49,898 nt of DNA from an uncultured Bacteroidota bacterium (GTDB lineage: Bacteria > Bacteroidota > Bacteroidia > Flavobacteriales > Flavobacteriaceae): contig CAKZOC010000219.1 in NCBI GenBank assembly GCA_937136025.1, positions 1 through 49,898 of the forward strand, read 5' to 3'. This document shows, one piece after another, positions 25,458-35,008 of this stretch. A program made the translations under genes and the position numbers. The notes under the pieces were generated by a model. The model saw nothing but the letters and a program-made list of their open reading frames with translations, was not told where the DNA came from and ran no database searches. Every line of letters begins with the position of its first letter. Within the stretch, counting starts at the first letter, position 1.

Positions 25458-28400
25458 TCAGGCTGCCTTACTCAAGGGCTGAGGTGGATCCTGTACTTCC
25501 TTCTTTTTGCCCCGAATGGCAATCTTCATCCGATAAGTGATATTGAAGAGTACGGGCACAATGATCAGGGTCAGGAAAGTGGCTACAATCAGTCCGAAGA
25601 TCACCGTCCACGCCAAAGGCCCCCAGAAGATGACATTGTCCCCCCCGATGTAAAGCTGGGAATCAAAAGATGAAAAGAGAGAGAAAAAATTAATGTTCAG
25701 CCCGATGGCCAGCGGAATCAAACCTAAAACAGTGGTTATGGCCGTTAACAAGACGGGTCGCAAACGTGCTTTCCCCCCACGTACGATGGCTTCAGACGCC
25801 TCCTCAAGAGTCAGCAAGTCTTTGTCTTCCAGGCCCAGGGCCACTTTTTTCCGGTCGATCAGGATTTGGGTGTAATCCAGCAGTACCACGCCGTTGTTTA
25901 CCACAATCCCTGCCAGGGCAATGATTCCCATCATGGTCATCATGATAACAAAGGGCCATCCGGTAAGCATCAATCCGCCAAATACGCCAATAAAACTTAG
26001 AAATATGGCAATCATGATTATAGCCGGTTTCGAGATGCCTCCAAACTGGAAAATCAGAATAAGCATAATCAGGCCAAGACCTGAAAAGAAGGCACCCATC
26101 AGGAATTCCATCTGCTTATTTTGTTCTTCGATCTGCCCGGTATAGTCTACTTCAACCCCCTTAGGAATACCCTCGAATTCGGGCATGACATCCTGAATTT
26201 CAGACACGATGGCTCCGGCATCGGTAAATCCGGGTTGCAGGGCGGAATACACGGTAACCACTCTTTTGGCATCCCGGTGCTTAATAGCACTAAAGGATGA
26301 AGTGTTGCGCTGACTGGCCACAGCAGAAACCGGAACTTCCTTGATCTGCCCGTTGGCCGGATCCCTGAAGATCATCTTCTGGTTAAATAAGGCACTTGTG
26401 TTATAGCGAAGGTCTTCGTTAAAACGAACATTTATGTCGTAATCCTCCCCATCCTTCTTGTAAATACCCGCTTTATCTCCGAAAAGGGATTGCCTGAGCT
26501 GCTGGCCTACCTGCCCGACAGAGACACCTAATTCCCCTGCTTTTTCCCGGTCCACCACAACCTCCATGGCAGGTTTACCCTTATTGACATCGATTTTGAG
26601 TTCTTCTATTCCGGCAATACTCTTGCTGTTGATAAAACTTCGCATACGCTCCGCTACATTGATCAGCGTATCGTAATTCTGTCCTTCCAGTTCGATGTTG
26701 ATCGGATAGCCGGCAGGAGGACCCACCGCGTCTTTCTCCACACTTATGGTTACTCCGGGATAGATGCCCCGTAAACCTTCCTGTATCTCTGCGCGAAGCT
26801 GCTCACTGTCTTTACCTTCCCGATATTTGAATTCCCTCATGGAAAGAGTCATCTTTCCGCGGTGGGGCATTTCAGCTGCAGACCCTCCTTCGGTGAACGG
26901 GTTTTCCGCCCCCTTTCCCACCTGGGAAACGGAGGATTCTACGAGCAGGTTTTTGTCTCCCTTCATGAAAGTGTCCCTATCCACAATATTGTAAACCCTG
27001 CTTTCAATGGCTTTGGTTATTTCATTGGTTTTTTCAATGGATGTTCCCTGAGGATATTCGATGTACACGATGATCTGGTTCGGGGTATTGTCCGGGAAGA
27101 ATTCGACCTTGGTCCGCCCACTGCCCAATGAAGCCCCAAAACTCATAAAAGCTGCAAGCAATAAGACGACCATGGCCCCGAAATACCAGTACACATTTTT
27201 CCCCCTTAGCGCCTGTTTTAGCTGTTTTTCGTATAAATTCTCCATCTTCTTCAGCGTTTTTTGCTGGAAGCGATTCGCGGATTTTTTGATGACGTATTTG
27301 TAGAGCCAAAACAATACGGCCGTTACAAACAGGACGGTGCCCAGGCCTCTGACCGGACCCCCAAAAACAAACATGAACGCGCCAATTCCAACGAGAAGTA
27401 TAGTCAGACGTATGAGTTGTTTCCGGGTCAGTTCTTTTTCACCGACCTCCATAAATTGGGAGACCAGCATGGAGTTCATAAATATGGCCACGAAGAGTGA
27501 CGATCCCAGGACCACTGAAAGGGTGATGGGGAAAAAGATCATAAACTCGCCCATAATGCCGGGCCACATGCCCAGAGGGACGAAGGCAGCCACTGTAGTG
27601 ACTGTGGAGATAATGATGGGAATCGCAATTTCTCCAATACCTTTTTTGGCCGCCTGTATCCTGGGCATGCCTTCCTCTTCCATCAAGCGGTACACATTCT
27701 CAACGACCACAACACCGTTATCCACAAGCATCCCAAGACCCATAATAAGTCCGAACAGGATCATGGTGTTGAGGGTGTAGCCCATGGCGGAGAGGATCAT
27801 AAAGGACATAAACATGGACATCGGAATGGCAAAACCTACAAAAAGTGCATTCCGGAACCCAAGGAAAAACATCAGGACGGTCACTACGAGGATAATCCCA
27901 AAAATGATATTGTTGACCAGGTCGTCCACCTGGTTGAGGGTCTTGCTGGAGGAGTCGTTGGCAAAAGATATACTGATGTCGGCAGGAAGATAGGATTGCT
28001 CGGCTTCTGCCACGAGTTCGCGGATTTTTTCCCCGGCTGAGATTGCGTTTTTCCCAGAGCGTTTTTTGACGTCCAGCATCACTACGCTTTCTCCCCGCTC
28101 CCGGGCATAAGTAGTCTTATCTTCTTCGTGAAAACGCACTGTGGCGACATCTTTGAGATATATGGCGGATCCATTTTCGGACTTAACGACAAAGTTCTCC
28201 AGATCCTGGGGGGAATTGATTTCGCCTATAACCCGAATGGTACGCCTTTGACCGGAAGTCTTTAAATTCCCTGCAGACATAGTCATATTGCCATTGGCAA
28301 TTGCGCTCAGAATATCCTGAAAACTAACTTTAGCGGCCATCATCTGATAGATATCGACGGCCACTTCTACCTCTTTATCCTGAGCTCCACGGATATCGAC

Positions 28401-28964
28401 ACCCTTTATTTCAGGGAGATCTTCAATTTCATCTTCCAGGTACTCAGCGTACTCCTTGAGTTTGTCCACAGGGTAATCCCCCGTTATATTGACGTTCATT
28501 ATGGGGAACGATTCGGAGAGGTTAAGGTCAAACACATTGGGTTCCACCTTTGCCCCGTTGAAGATCGGCCAGTCCTCCCCGGCTTTTTCCCCGTCGACTT
28601 CATCCTTCACCCTTTGCTTTGCGTTTTCCACGGTGATGTCCTCGTCGAATTCCACTACGATCATGGAATAATCCTCCTGGGAGGTCGAGGTAACTTCAAC
28701 GACATTGCTCAGGTTTTTTAACCGGTCTTCCAGCGGGTCCGTCAGCAGCCGTTCGACATCTTCAGCCGTATTCCCGGGGTAGGGCGTGCTAATGTAAATT
28801 TTGGTTTCTTCGACCTCAGGGAAATCTTCCCGCGGCATGGCAAAATAAGCCGACACCCCCATCAGGAAAAAGATTGCGATCATGACATAGACCACGGATG
28901 GATTGTCTATCGCCCATGAAGACAGCGCGAATTCCTTGTCTGCATTCTTTTTTAGTCTGCTCAT
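25458..28964 (-). CDS. RND efflux transporter permease
   Basis: 1168 residues, inner-membrane proton-driven pump of a tripartite system. N-terminal helix then a periplasmic domain beginning [30 protein letters not shown]; transmembrane block with [24 protein letters not shown]; second periplasmic domain; second membrane block ending in a basic tail. Two additional hydrophobic segments lie near residues 520-570 between the two halves. The start overlaps the adaptor gene's stop by four bases (ATGA). Substrates are unknown; the family covers drugs, detergents and lipids. It is the last gene of the tetR-tolC-adaptor-RND operon. Confidence 0.95.
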   Translation of the reverse strand: MSRLKKNADKEFALSSWAIDNPSVVYVMIAIFFLMGVSAYFAMPREDFPEVEETKIYISTPYPGNTAEDVERLLTDPLEDRLKNLSNVVEVTSTSQEDYSMIVVEFDEDITVENAKQRVKDEVDGEKAGEDWPIFNGAKVEPNVFDLNLSESFPIMNVNITGDYPVDKLKEYAEYLEDEIEDLPEIKGVDIRGAQDKEVEVAVDIYQMMAAKVSFQDILSAIANGNMTMSAGNLKTSGQRRTIRVIGEINSPQDLENFVVKSENGSAIYLKDVATVRFHEEDKTTYARERGESVVMLDVKKRSGKNAISAGEKIRELVAEAEQSYLPADISISFANDSSSKTLNQVDDLVNNIIFGIILVVTVLMFFLGFRNALFVGFAIPMSMFMSFMILSAMGYTLNTMILFGLIMGLGMLVDNGVVVVENVYRLMEEEGMPRIQAAKKGIGEIAIPIIISTVTTVAAFVPLGMWPGIMGEFMIFFPITLSVVLGSSLFVAIFMNSMLVSQFMEVGEKELTRKQLIRLTILLVGIGAFMFVFGGPVRGLGTVLFVTAVLFWLYKYVIKKSANRFQQKTLKKMENLYEKQLKQALRGKNVYWYFGAMVVLLLAAFMSFGASLGSGRTKVEFFPDNTPNQIIVYIEYPQGTSIEKTNEITKAIESRVYNIVDRDTFMKGDKNLLVESSVSQVGKGAENPFTEGGSAAEMPHRGKMTLSMREFKYREGKDSEQLRAEIQEGLRGIYPGVTISVEKDAVGPPAGYPINIELEGQNYDTLINVAERMRSFINSKSIAGIEELKIDVNKGKPAMEVVVDREKAGELGVSVGQVGQQLRQSLFGDKAGIYKKDGEDYDINVRFNEDLRYNTSALFNQKMIFRDPANGQIKEVPVSAVASQRNTSSFSAIKHRDAKRVVTVYSALQPGFTDAGAIVSEIQDVMPEFEGIPKGVEVDYTGQIEEQNKQMEFLMGAFFSGLGLIMLILIFQFGGISKPAIIMIAIFLSFIGVFGGLMLTGWPFVIMMTMMGIIALAGIVVNNGVVLLDYTQILIDRKKVALGLEDKDLLTLEEASEAIVRGGKARLRPVLLTAITTVLGLIPLAIGLNINFFSLFSSFDSQLYIGGDNVIFWGPLAWTVIFGLIVATFLTLIIVPVLFNITYRMKIAIRGKKKEVQDPPQPLSKAA

Positions 28965-30136
28965 ATCTGCTCAATTATTTCAATTTTCTGTCCTTCCCGA
29001 ACCCGACGGGCACCCTCGAGAATGATGAATTCTCCAGCCTCTATACCACTGAGTACTTCAATGCGATTATTTTGGGAAAGCCCCGTGGTAATGACTCTTT
29101 TTTCTGCTTTCGCAAGTCTGTCTTCGCCTATTTCCGCAGCCACATAGACGTATTGCTGTCCCGCGGAATTTTCGGAAATAACCCCGGGAGGCACTAAAAC
29201 AGCTTCGGAATTGGAGTAGTCGTTAATTTTAACCCGGACAGTAAGGTTTGGTTTGATTTGCCCATTGTTGTTGGGTACCGAAACTTCAACTTTAAAGGTG
29301 CGGTTGGCCGGATTGATAAAATTACCGGTCTGCCGTATCGTGGAAACCATGCTGTCCCCCAGGACCGGGATATACAATTCAACGCGTTTGCCTTCTGTCA
29401 CTTCTCTGAGATAACTCTCCGGGACGTCCACCTCCACATACATATCGGAGAGGTTTACCAGGCGAATAATAGGAGTCCCACCCGCCGGGTTCACTGTACT
29501 TCCCTCATCTACCAGAACGTCATCCACAATACCGCTAAAGGGAGCTGTAATGGTGGATTTTGCCAATTGGGCCTCGGCCTGTCGCACCGACTGCATGGTT
29601 GCTTCATAATTCGTCTTGGTCTGGAGATACTGGATTTCAGAACCGATATTTTGCTCCCACAACCTTTTTTGGCGCTCGTAGGTTGTTTGGGCAAGCGAAG
29701 CCTGGGTACGGAGCTGTTCCAAACCAGAGGACATACCCCCATCGTCTATTTTTGCGAGCACCTGGCCCTTTCGGACGGGTTGCCCTTCTTTCACGTAAAC
29801 TTTGACAAGGGTGCCCGCCATTTCCGGATAAAGGAGTACATTTTGTTTGGTCTGCACATTACCCTGCAAATCGAGATAGTGTTCAAAGGCTGTTTTCTTC
29901 AATTCGAGCGTACTCACAAGCGGTACATTTCTAAGGGTTTCTTTGGATTGAATCGCAGAATCCAATCGCCTGATGGAAGTGGCGATCTCCCGTTGTTGTT
30001 TGTTGAGCGCCTGATGTTTTGCTTTGATCTCTTCGAGGCTTCCACCCGCTAATACATCGTCTACGGAGGTAGTGGACCCACCGCCACATGCTGCGAGCAT
30101 CAGGGCGAAAAGAGGAAGGAATATGGATTTATTCAT
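28961..30136 (-). CDS. RND efflux periplasmic adaptor lipoprotein
   Basis: 391 residues. Lipobox MLAAC with Cys17, followed by GGGS and no acidic export signal, so it should stay periplasmic. Family layout: coiled-coil hairpin, biotinyl-lipoyl-like halves (VYVKEGQPVRKGQVLAKID ... STITAPFSGIVDDVLVDEGSTVNPAG) and beta-barrel domain, ending LSGIEAGEFIILEGARRVREGQKIEI. It bridges the RND pump and the TolC-like channel. It lies between tolC and the pump gene, with an ATGA overlap to the latter. Confidence 0.95.
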   Translation of the reverse strand: MNKSIFLPLFALMLAACGGGSTTSVDDVLAGGSLEEIKAKHQALNKQQREIATSIRRLDSAIQSKETLRNVPLVSTLELKKTAFEHYLDLQGNVQTKQNVLLYPEMAGTLVKVYVKEGQPVRKGQVLAKIDDGGMSSGLEQLRTQASLAQTTYERQKRLWEQNIGSEIQYLQTKTNYEATMQSVRQAEAQLAKSTITAPFSGIVDDVLVDEGSTVNPAGGTPIIRLVNLSDMYVEVDVPESYLREVTEGKRVELYIPVLGDSMVSTIRQTGNFINPANRTFKVEVSVPNNNGQIKPNLTVRVKINDYSNSEAVLVPPGVISENSAGQQYVYVAAEIGEDRLAKAEKRVITTGLSQNNRIEVLSGIEAGEFIILEGARRVREGQKIEIIEQI

Positions 30137-30172
30137 GGCTGAGTGATTGTAGTTGTAAGGAGGTATAAATTA

Positions 30173-31528
30173 TTATTGTTCTGTGGTTACATAAGGATTC
30201 AGAATATTCTCAAGAGCCGTTTTCTTGTTGATCACATCGATCATGGCGTTGAGGTATTCCCCCTGAGCCGTGTACAATTGAGACTGTGCCTGCCTCAGGT
30301 CGAAACTCGAAGCGATCCCTTCGGAGTACTTAATTTCATTTTTCTTTTCGATGCGTTCGGCAAGGGAAAGGTTCTCCTTGCTCGTTTTGTACGATTCAAT
30401 AGATAGGATATAATCGCTCTTTGCCCTGTCGTGCTGCAATTTCAACATCTGTTCCGTCTCTTCCAGTTGTGTCTTTGCCTGCTCAAGCGCAATTTTCGCG
30501 CGTTGGGTGGAAGCACTTCGCTTCAGGGAACTGAAAATCGGAATGTTAAGGTCAAACCCCAGAATGGAGGAAGTAAAGTCCTGGGCATCTGTCCCGATAA
30601 CCGTTATTGGATCTCCGAACCCTGTATATCCATAATTGATAAAGGCATTCAGGGTAGGCAATGCCTTGCTTCGGGCCAGCTTCCATTCAAAATAGCGCTG
30701 CTCATTGAGGTTGAGCACCAGCTTGTAGTCTGTGTTGTTCTCAAGGTTGAATTCCTGTTCGATAAGATCGGGCTGTGTTTCCTGATACACCAATTCATCC
30801 AGACTCTGGGTGAGTTTGGTTGGATGGTCCAGTGGCAGTCCCATAACTACGTTGAGCATTTGAAGGGTAATGGTCTCCAGGCGCTCATTGCTATTCAGGG
30901 CATTCTTAAGATTCGCCAGGGTGATCTGCAATTGTTCCACATTCTCTTCCTCCCCCAGACCGTTTTCGTAGAGTTTCTGTGTTTCAAAGAGGTTTTTCTC
31001 AACCGCAGCAATGTTCCGGTTGAGGATAGCCGTGCTCTCCTGGGCCAGAAGGACATTGCCAAAGGATTCCACCACGGATTTACGCACTTCCTGATCCGTT
31101 TTCTCCTTGTTGTTTTTACTGTAACTCAAAAAGGCTTTCGTAGCCTGAATGCCTACAATGTAAGAACCATCGAAGATCTGCTGTCTCAGGGTTGCTGTGG
31201 CCGTGGTACTCCTCGGAGGCCCGAAAATAATGGGAACAAAAGTACCTGGCTCGCCTCCCGGGAGAAAGTCACCCGGGATAAGCGATATGGGTTGTTTGAT
31301 CTGGTCCTGATAACTGACATTTCCGTCTATTTGCGGCAGGCCCGTGGCAATGGTTTCCCATTTTTGTTTCTCCGCGTCTTCCATGCCTCTGCTCGCATTT
31401 ATAGCACTGTAATTGTTTACCAATGCGTATTGGATGGCCTCCTCCAGCGTAAATTGCGTAGGGGCATCCTGAGAAAGAGAAGTGAAGAAAGTCAAAAAAG
31501 CCAAAAGGAATAAAAGGTGTTGTCGCAT
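30173..31528 (-). CDS. TolC-family outer membrane efflux protein
   Basis: 451 residues with a signal peptide (HLLFLLAFLTFFTSLSQ). Two outer-membrane-efflux repeats: long helices of the TolC type (NRNIAAVEKNLFETQKLYENGLG ... RIEKKNEIKYSEGIASSFDL). It forms the outer-membrane exit duct for the pump encoded downstream. The ATG directly abuts the tetR stop (no spacer). The adaptor gene follows after 36 bases. Confidence 0.94.
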   Translation of the reverse strand: MRQHLLFLLAFLTFFTSLSQDAPTQFTLEEAIQYALVNNYSAINASRGMEDAEKQKWETIATGLPQIDGNVSYQDQIKQPISLIPGDFLPGGEPGTFVPIIFGPPRSTTATATLRQQIFDGSYIVGIQATKAFLSYSKNNKEKTDQEVRKSVVESFGNVLLAQESTAILNRNIAAVEKNLFETQKLYENGLGEEENVEQLQITLANLKNALNSNERLETITLQMLNVVMGLPLDHPTKLTQSLDELVYQETQPDLIEQEFNLENNTDYKLVLNLNEQRYFEWKLARSKALPTLNAFINYGYTGFGDPITVIGTDAQDFTSSILGFDLNIPIFSSLKRSASTQRAKIALEQAKTQLEETEQMLKLQHDRAKSDYILSIESYKTSKENLSLAERIEKKNEIKYSEGIASSFDLRQAQSQLYTAQGEYLNAMIDVINKKTALENILNPYVTTEQ

Positions 31529-32134
31529 TTAATCCTGGTTTGAGTTTATTATGGTTTTAAGTGTTTTTCGCCCTTCCGGGGTAGCGATACCCCGAAGGTG
31601 GTATTCCAGATAGTCATCCATGAGGGGGAGCATTGGGAATTGGGGTCGCGGGAATATCGTCTCATCTTTCAGGCTGGTCATTCCGGCAAAATAAATACGG
31701 GTGACAAAATCTACATTGAGATTCCCCCTGTAGATTCCCTGCTCCATACCCTTTAAAATATTAATGCGCACACAATCCTTGAACAATTCAAATTGTTTTT
31801 TGTGCAATGTGGCATAGATCTGGGGGTAATACTTTTTTAGCTGGTATTGTGGTGAGGACTTCTCGTTTTTCAAATTCAGCAGGGCAAATCGCTTGATCTC
31901 GTAGAGTTCTTCAATGGGGTTCTTGTCTTCCTGGCATATACAATCAATCCCGTGTGCAATTTTGTGAAATAACCCCAGGGTGCACTCCTTTACCAGTTCC
32001 GGTTTATTTTTGAAATGCGAATAAATCGTTTTTTTGGAAATACCCAGCTGCTGGGCCAAATCGTCCATGGTCACACTCTTGAACCCAAGGTTCAGGAAGA
32101 GTTCGGTGGCCGTATCCAGAATTTTATCTCTCAC
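31529..32134 (-). CDS. TetR/AcrR-family repressor of the efflux operon
   Basis: 201 residues from a GTG at 32134 (VRDKILDTATELFLNLGFKSVTMDD). A TTG at 32167 would add 11 residues but lies inside the palindromic operator, so it is less likely. The N-terminal helix-turn-helix is VTMDDLAQQLGISKKTIYSHFKNK; the C-terminal half is the variable ligand/dimer domain. It is the first gene of the operon and probably represses it by binding the 28-bp palindrome just upstream, with release by a pump substrate. Confidence 0.88.
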   Translation of the reverse strand: MRDKILDTATELFLNLGFKSVTMDDLAQQLGISKKTIYSHFKNKPELVKECTLGLFHKIAHGIDCICQEDKNPIEELYEIKRFALLNLKNEKSSPQYQLKKYYPQIYATLHKKQFELFKDCVRINILKGMEQGIYRGNLNVDFVTRIYFAGMTSLKDETIFPRPQFPMLPLMDDYLEYHLRGIATPEGRKTLKTIINSNQD

Positions 32135-32150
32135 CGGGCTAAAATAGTTC

Positions 32151-32178
32151 GGAAACTTTGAATACAAAAAAAGTTTCC
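32151..32178. promoter_or_regulatory. Palindromic TetR operator
   Basis: GGAAACTTT (32151-32159), ten bases, AAAGTTTCC (32170-32178): a perfect 9-bp dyad, 16 bases before the GTG start and beside a -7-like TATTTTAG (32139-32146, leftward). The size and place fit a TetR-family operator. Confidence 0.7.
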
Positions 32179-32261
32179 TGCGTTTTTACATTTTTTTAAC
32201 AATTTGTGCCTGAAGGGCTCTATTTTAATGGGTTTTGCTATCACAGGACCCCATATTGTTC

Positions 32262-32269
32262 TAATTTTG
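32262..32269 (+). promoter_or_regulatory. -7 element (TAATTTTG) four bases before prenyl synthase ATG
   Basis: Perfect TAnnTTTG match; the ATG begins at 32274. A TTG at 32235 lies 24 bases upstream, a long spacer. The transcript would be leaderless or nearly so. Confidence 0.45.
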
Positions 32270-32273
32270 AATC

Positions 32274-33251
32274 ATGATTGAATCCATTGCCACCTATCGC
32301 CAGACCTTTTTGGATCATCTGGCACAAATTCAGTTCCCGGAATCCCCCCGCGACCTCTACGCGCCTATTGAGTACATTCTGGATATCGGGGGAAAACGGA
32401 TTCGCCCTGTGTTGGTGCTGCTCAGTGCAGATCTGTACGGAGCGGAGCCCGAGGAAGCGTTGCCCGCTGCGGCCGCCGTTGAAATCTTTCACAACTTCAC
32501 CCTGATCCATGATGATATTATGGATGCAGCGCCCTTAAGGCGAGGAAAGGAAACGGTACATGAGAAATGGGATACCAATACCGCCATTCTTTCCGGGGAT
32601 GCCATGCTTATTGAAGCCTACCGCCAATTGGAGTATTACTCCCCCGAGGTGTTTAAACCCATGATGCAATTCTTCTCCAAAACAGCTTTGGAGGTGTGCG
32701 AGGGGCAAAGGGATGACATGGATTTTGAAACGCTGGATCAGGTGGGTATCGATCAGTACCTAACGATGATTAAATACAAAACCGCGGTCTTAGTGGGTTG
32801 CGCCCTGAAAATGGGGGCTTTAATCGGAGGCGCGTCCCAAGCGGATCAGCAGGCCCTCTACACCTTTGGAATCGGCTTGGGTCTGGCCTTTCAGCTCCAG
32901 GACGATTACCTGGATGTCTTTGGCGACCCGGAAACCTTTGGAAAACAAGTGGGGGGTGACATTATTGAAAATAAGAAGACCTTCCTTTATCTCAAGGCGC
33001 TGGAATTAGCCGGGGAACAGGAAACCCGGGAATTGCGGGATCTGTATTCCATTAAAACCCGCGACCCCCAGGCGAAGGTGCAACGCGTTACCCAGATTTT
33101 CAGATCCAGTGGTTCGGCCGATGGCGCCCGCGAACTCATCCGGAAATATACGGACGAAGCCTTTGAACAATTAGAAAGCCTGAACCTTCCGGAAAACCGC
33201 AAAGCTGTACTGAGGGAATTCGGGGATTGGCTTCTCAATAGGGACTTCTGA
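32274..33251 (+). CDS. Polyprenyl (farnesyl/geranylgeranyl-type) diphosphate synthase
   Basis: 325 residues. Extends isopentenyl diphosphate units onto an allylic diphosphate in the cytoplasm. Both Asp-rich motifs are present: DDIMD at 80-84 and DDYLD at 210-214, with GGKRIRP near 39-45 and FQLQ before the second motif. The neighbour crtY suggests it makes the carotenoid precursor geranylgeranyl diphosphate, but chain length cannot be fixed by eye. Its last 17 bases overlap the convergent crtY-like gene. Confidence 0.92.
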   Translation: MIESIATYRQTFLDHLAQIQFPESPRDLYAPIEYILDIGGKRIRPVLVLLSADLYGAEPEEALPAAAAVEIFHNFTLIHDDIMDAAPLRRGKETVHEKWDTNTAILSGDAMLIEAYRQLEYYSPEVFKPMMQFFSKTALEVCEGQRDDMDFETLDQVGIDQYLTMIKYKTAVLVGCALKMGALIGGASQADQQALYTFGIGLGLAFQLQDDYLDVFGDPETFGKQVGGDIIENKKTFLYLKALELAGEQETRELRDLYSIKTRDPQAKVQRVTQIFRSSGSADGARELIRKYTDEAFEQLESLNLPENRKAVLREFGDWLLNRDF

Positions 33252-34386
33252 TCAAAGCCTTCCAAAACGCACGGATAAACATTCCTTTTGGCGAGGCATT
33301 GATGATCTGGAAGTCTTCCGCAAGCGATGTTTCTTCGTTGAGGAATTTCAGGATTAATTCAGGGTTCAGACTGCGGAACATCATTGAAAATACCCGATTT
33401 CCGGAAGGATTTTCCCGAGCCAGCACATCGAGCAAAAGGCGGTCGTAGTGCCAGAATTTAAACGGCTGCTTCAGCCTTGGCGCATGGCCCTTTTTAAGAG
33501 CATCCACCACTTTGGGTATCTGTTTCCGGGTGTTCCAGAAGGTATATCCTGTACTCGGTTTGGCCCATCCCCCGGCAATTCCAATATGCGTGATATGGGC
33601 GCTGTTGGCCCGGGTGAAATCATTTACTGTCATCGGGATGCTGCCCTGTTCTGTTTCCTGAATTTCATACCCTTTGTCTGTCAGGTCCGAGGCAATGTAT
33701 GATTTAAGGGCGTCCTCGTATTCACTTTTGTGTAGAAGTTCTTCAGAAAACAGGGTATATTCCACCAAAGCTTCCGTTGGGCTGAACGGGAGTATATACA
33801 TAAACCGGGTGTTGCCCATCTGAGGGATGGAAAAGTCCATAAAAGTGGCGGCTTCCGGATCGAAAACGGCCTCTTCCGTACGGATAAACCATCCGAGAAA
33901 ATGTTGCTTTAAAACCGGGTAAGGGCGCATCAGGGAAGACGGGGATTGAAACGCGACACTGCTCAATACCCTGGGCGCACTGTAGGAACCGATTGTGGTG
34001 GTAATGCATGCGGCCGTTTCGGATTCCTCAAGGGATTCCACAGCTTCGTAACGGACTTCGATATTTGGATAATGCTGCAGGCGGCGGTGGTATTCCTCGT
34101 AGAAATCGGCGCCCCGGATCATTTTATAGGTGTACTCGGCCATGGGAATGTTCCTCTCAAATTCCGGCCCCCGGAAGCGAATCACATCCCATTTTTTATA
34201 GACCAGCGCATCAAAGGGTCCACTGCCGGACTCCCAAAAACACCAGGTGCGGTCATTTCCTTTCTGGCGCTGTTTTTCAAAAAGCACAATCCGCTTTTCT
34301 TTAAAAAAGGGGTCGGATCCGAGGGCATCTGCCAACAGCAATCCAGAAGCCCCTCCGCCAATTATGATGTAGTCGTATTCGGTCAT
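33235..34386 (-). CDS. crtY: Lycopene cyclase (CrtY-type flavoprotein)
   Basis: 383 residues, the usual CrtY length. The N-terminal dinucleotide-binding motif IIIGGGASGLLLADAL is clear. The family-typical LFEKQRQKGNDRTWCFWE follows at about residue 35, with GGWAKPSTGYTF near residue 270. Cyclises both ends of lycopene to beta-carotene, consistent with a yellow or orange flavobacterium making zeaxanthin-type pigments. It is convergent with the prenyl synthase and shares 17 bases with it, so the two are not in one operon despite acting in one pathway. Confidence 0.92.
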   Translation of the reverse strand: MTEYDYIIIGGGASGLLLADALGSDPFFKEKRIVLFEKQRQKGNDRTWCFWESGSGPFDALVYKKWDVIRFRGPEFERNIPMAEYTYKMIRGADFYEEYHRRLQHYPNIEVRYEAVESLEESETAACITTTIGSYSAPRVLSSVAFQSPSSLMRPYPVLKQHFLGWFIRTEEAVFDPEAATFMDFSIPQMGNTRFMYILPFSPTEALVEYTLFSEELLHKSEYEDALKSYIASDLTDKGYEIQETEQGSIPMTVNDFTRANSAHITHIGIAGGWAKPSTGYTFWNTRKQIPKVVDALKKGHAPRLKQPFKFWHYDRLLLDVLARENPSGNRVFSMMFRSLNPELILKFLNEETSLAEDFQIINASPKGMFIRAFWKALIRSPY

Positions 34387-34436
34387 TCAAACTTTAGCTC
34401 CGGGCTAAATGTACAAATTCAAAGTGAGTGGGAGGC

Positions 34437-34961
34437 TCACCGGAGGATGTTGCGCATTCTTTCGGGAGACAGGTATTCAAAATACCGGCGGCGCACCTGG
34501 AAGGATTCATCGAGGAGCACCACTGCTGGAAGCGTAAAGGGCTCTCCTTCTCTGGAGGCGAGTATCAGGGGGATTTCATGTACCGGATTGCGTTTGTTTC
34601 CCGCTTCCCGGTTGAAGTATTGTACTCCTGAGAAATATATGGTATCGCGGGTTTCCACATTCATACGAACCGCGTAGTATTCGGTATTCAGGGCAGCGAC
34701 GACTTCCGGGTCCCGGAAGGCGGCCTCGTCCATTTTCCGGCAATAGGCGCACCAGTCGGCGTAGAAATCCACAAGGACCCTCCGGGGTTCTGTAGCCAGG
34801 GCATTTTCGAGTTGTTCAAAGCTGATCCATTTGACTTCTTTTTGCTGACTCTGAACCATAGGCAGCGTCAGGAGGCAAAATAGGGGAACGAGCATGTGCC
34901 GGCAGCGTTGCAATATAATGCCGGTACTGGATTTAAGCGAAGAGACGAATCTTATAGGCAT
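34437..34961 (-). CDS. Exported thioredoxin-like protein
   Basis: 174 residues from the ATG at 34961. A TTG at 34967 and an ATG at 34895 are alternatives; the latter gives a short signal peptide LVPLFCLLTLPMVQSQ without basic residues. A thioredoxin-fold domain follows with active-site CxxC in WCAYCRKMDE and RVLVDFYADWC before it, as in DUF255/thioredoxin-7-type proteins. The late cis-Pro region is present (LPAVVLLDE). Probably a periplasmic disulfide reductase or isomerase. It lies next to a TonB receptor whose plug carries a CxxC, on the same strand. Confidence 0.82.
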   Translation of the reverse strand: MPIRFVSSLKSSTGIILQRCRHMLVPLFCLLTLPMVQSQQKEVKWISFEQLENALATEPRRVLVDFYADWCAYCRKMDEAAFRDPEVVAALNTEYYAVRMNVETRDTIYFSGVQYFNREAGNKRNPVHEIPLILASREGEPFTLPAVVLLDESFQVRRRYFEYLSPERMRNILR

Positions 34962-35008
34962 TCTCAAGTAAAAATAATCAATTCCCCATCGGTGGGTCCG
35001 GGCCCTAT

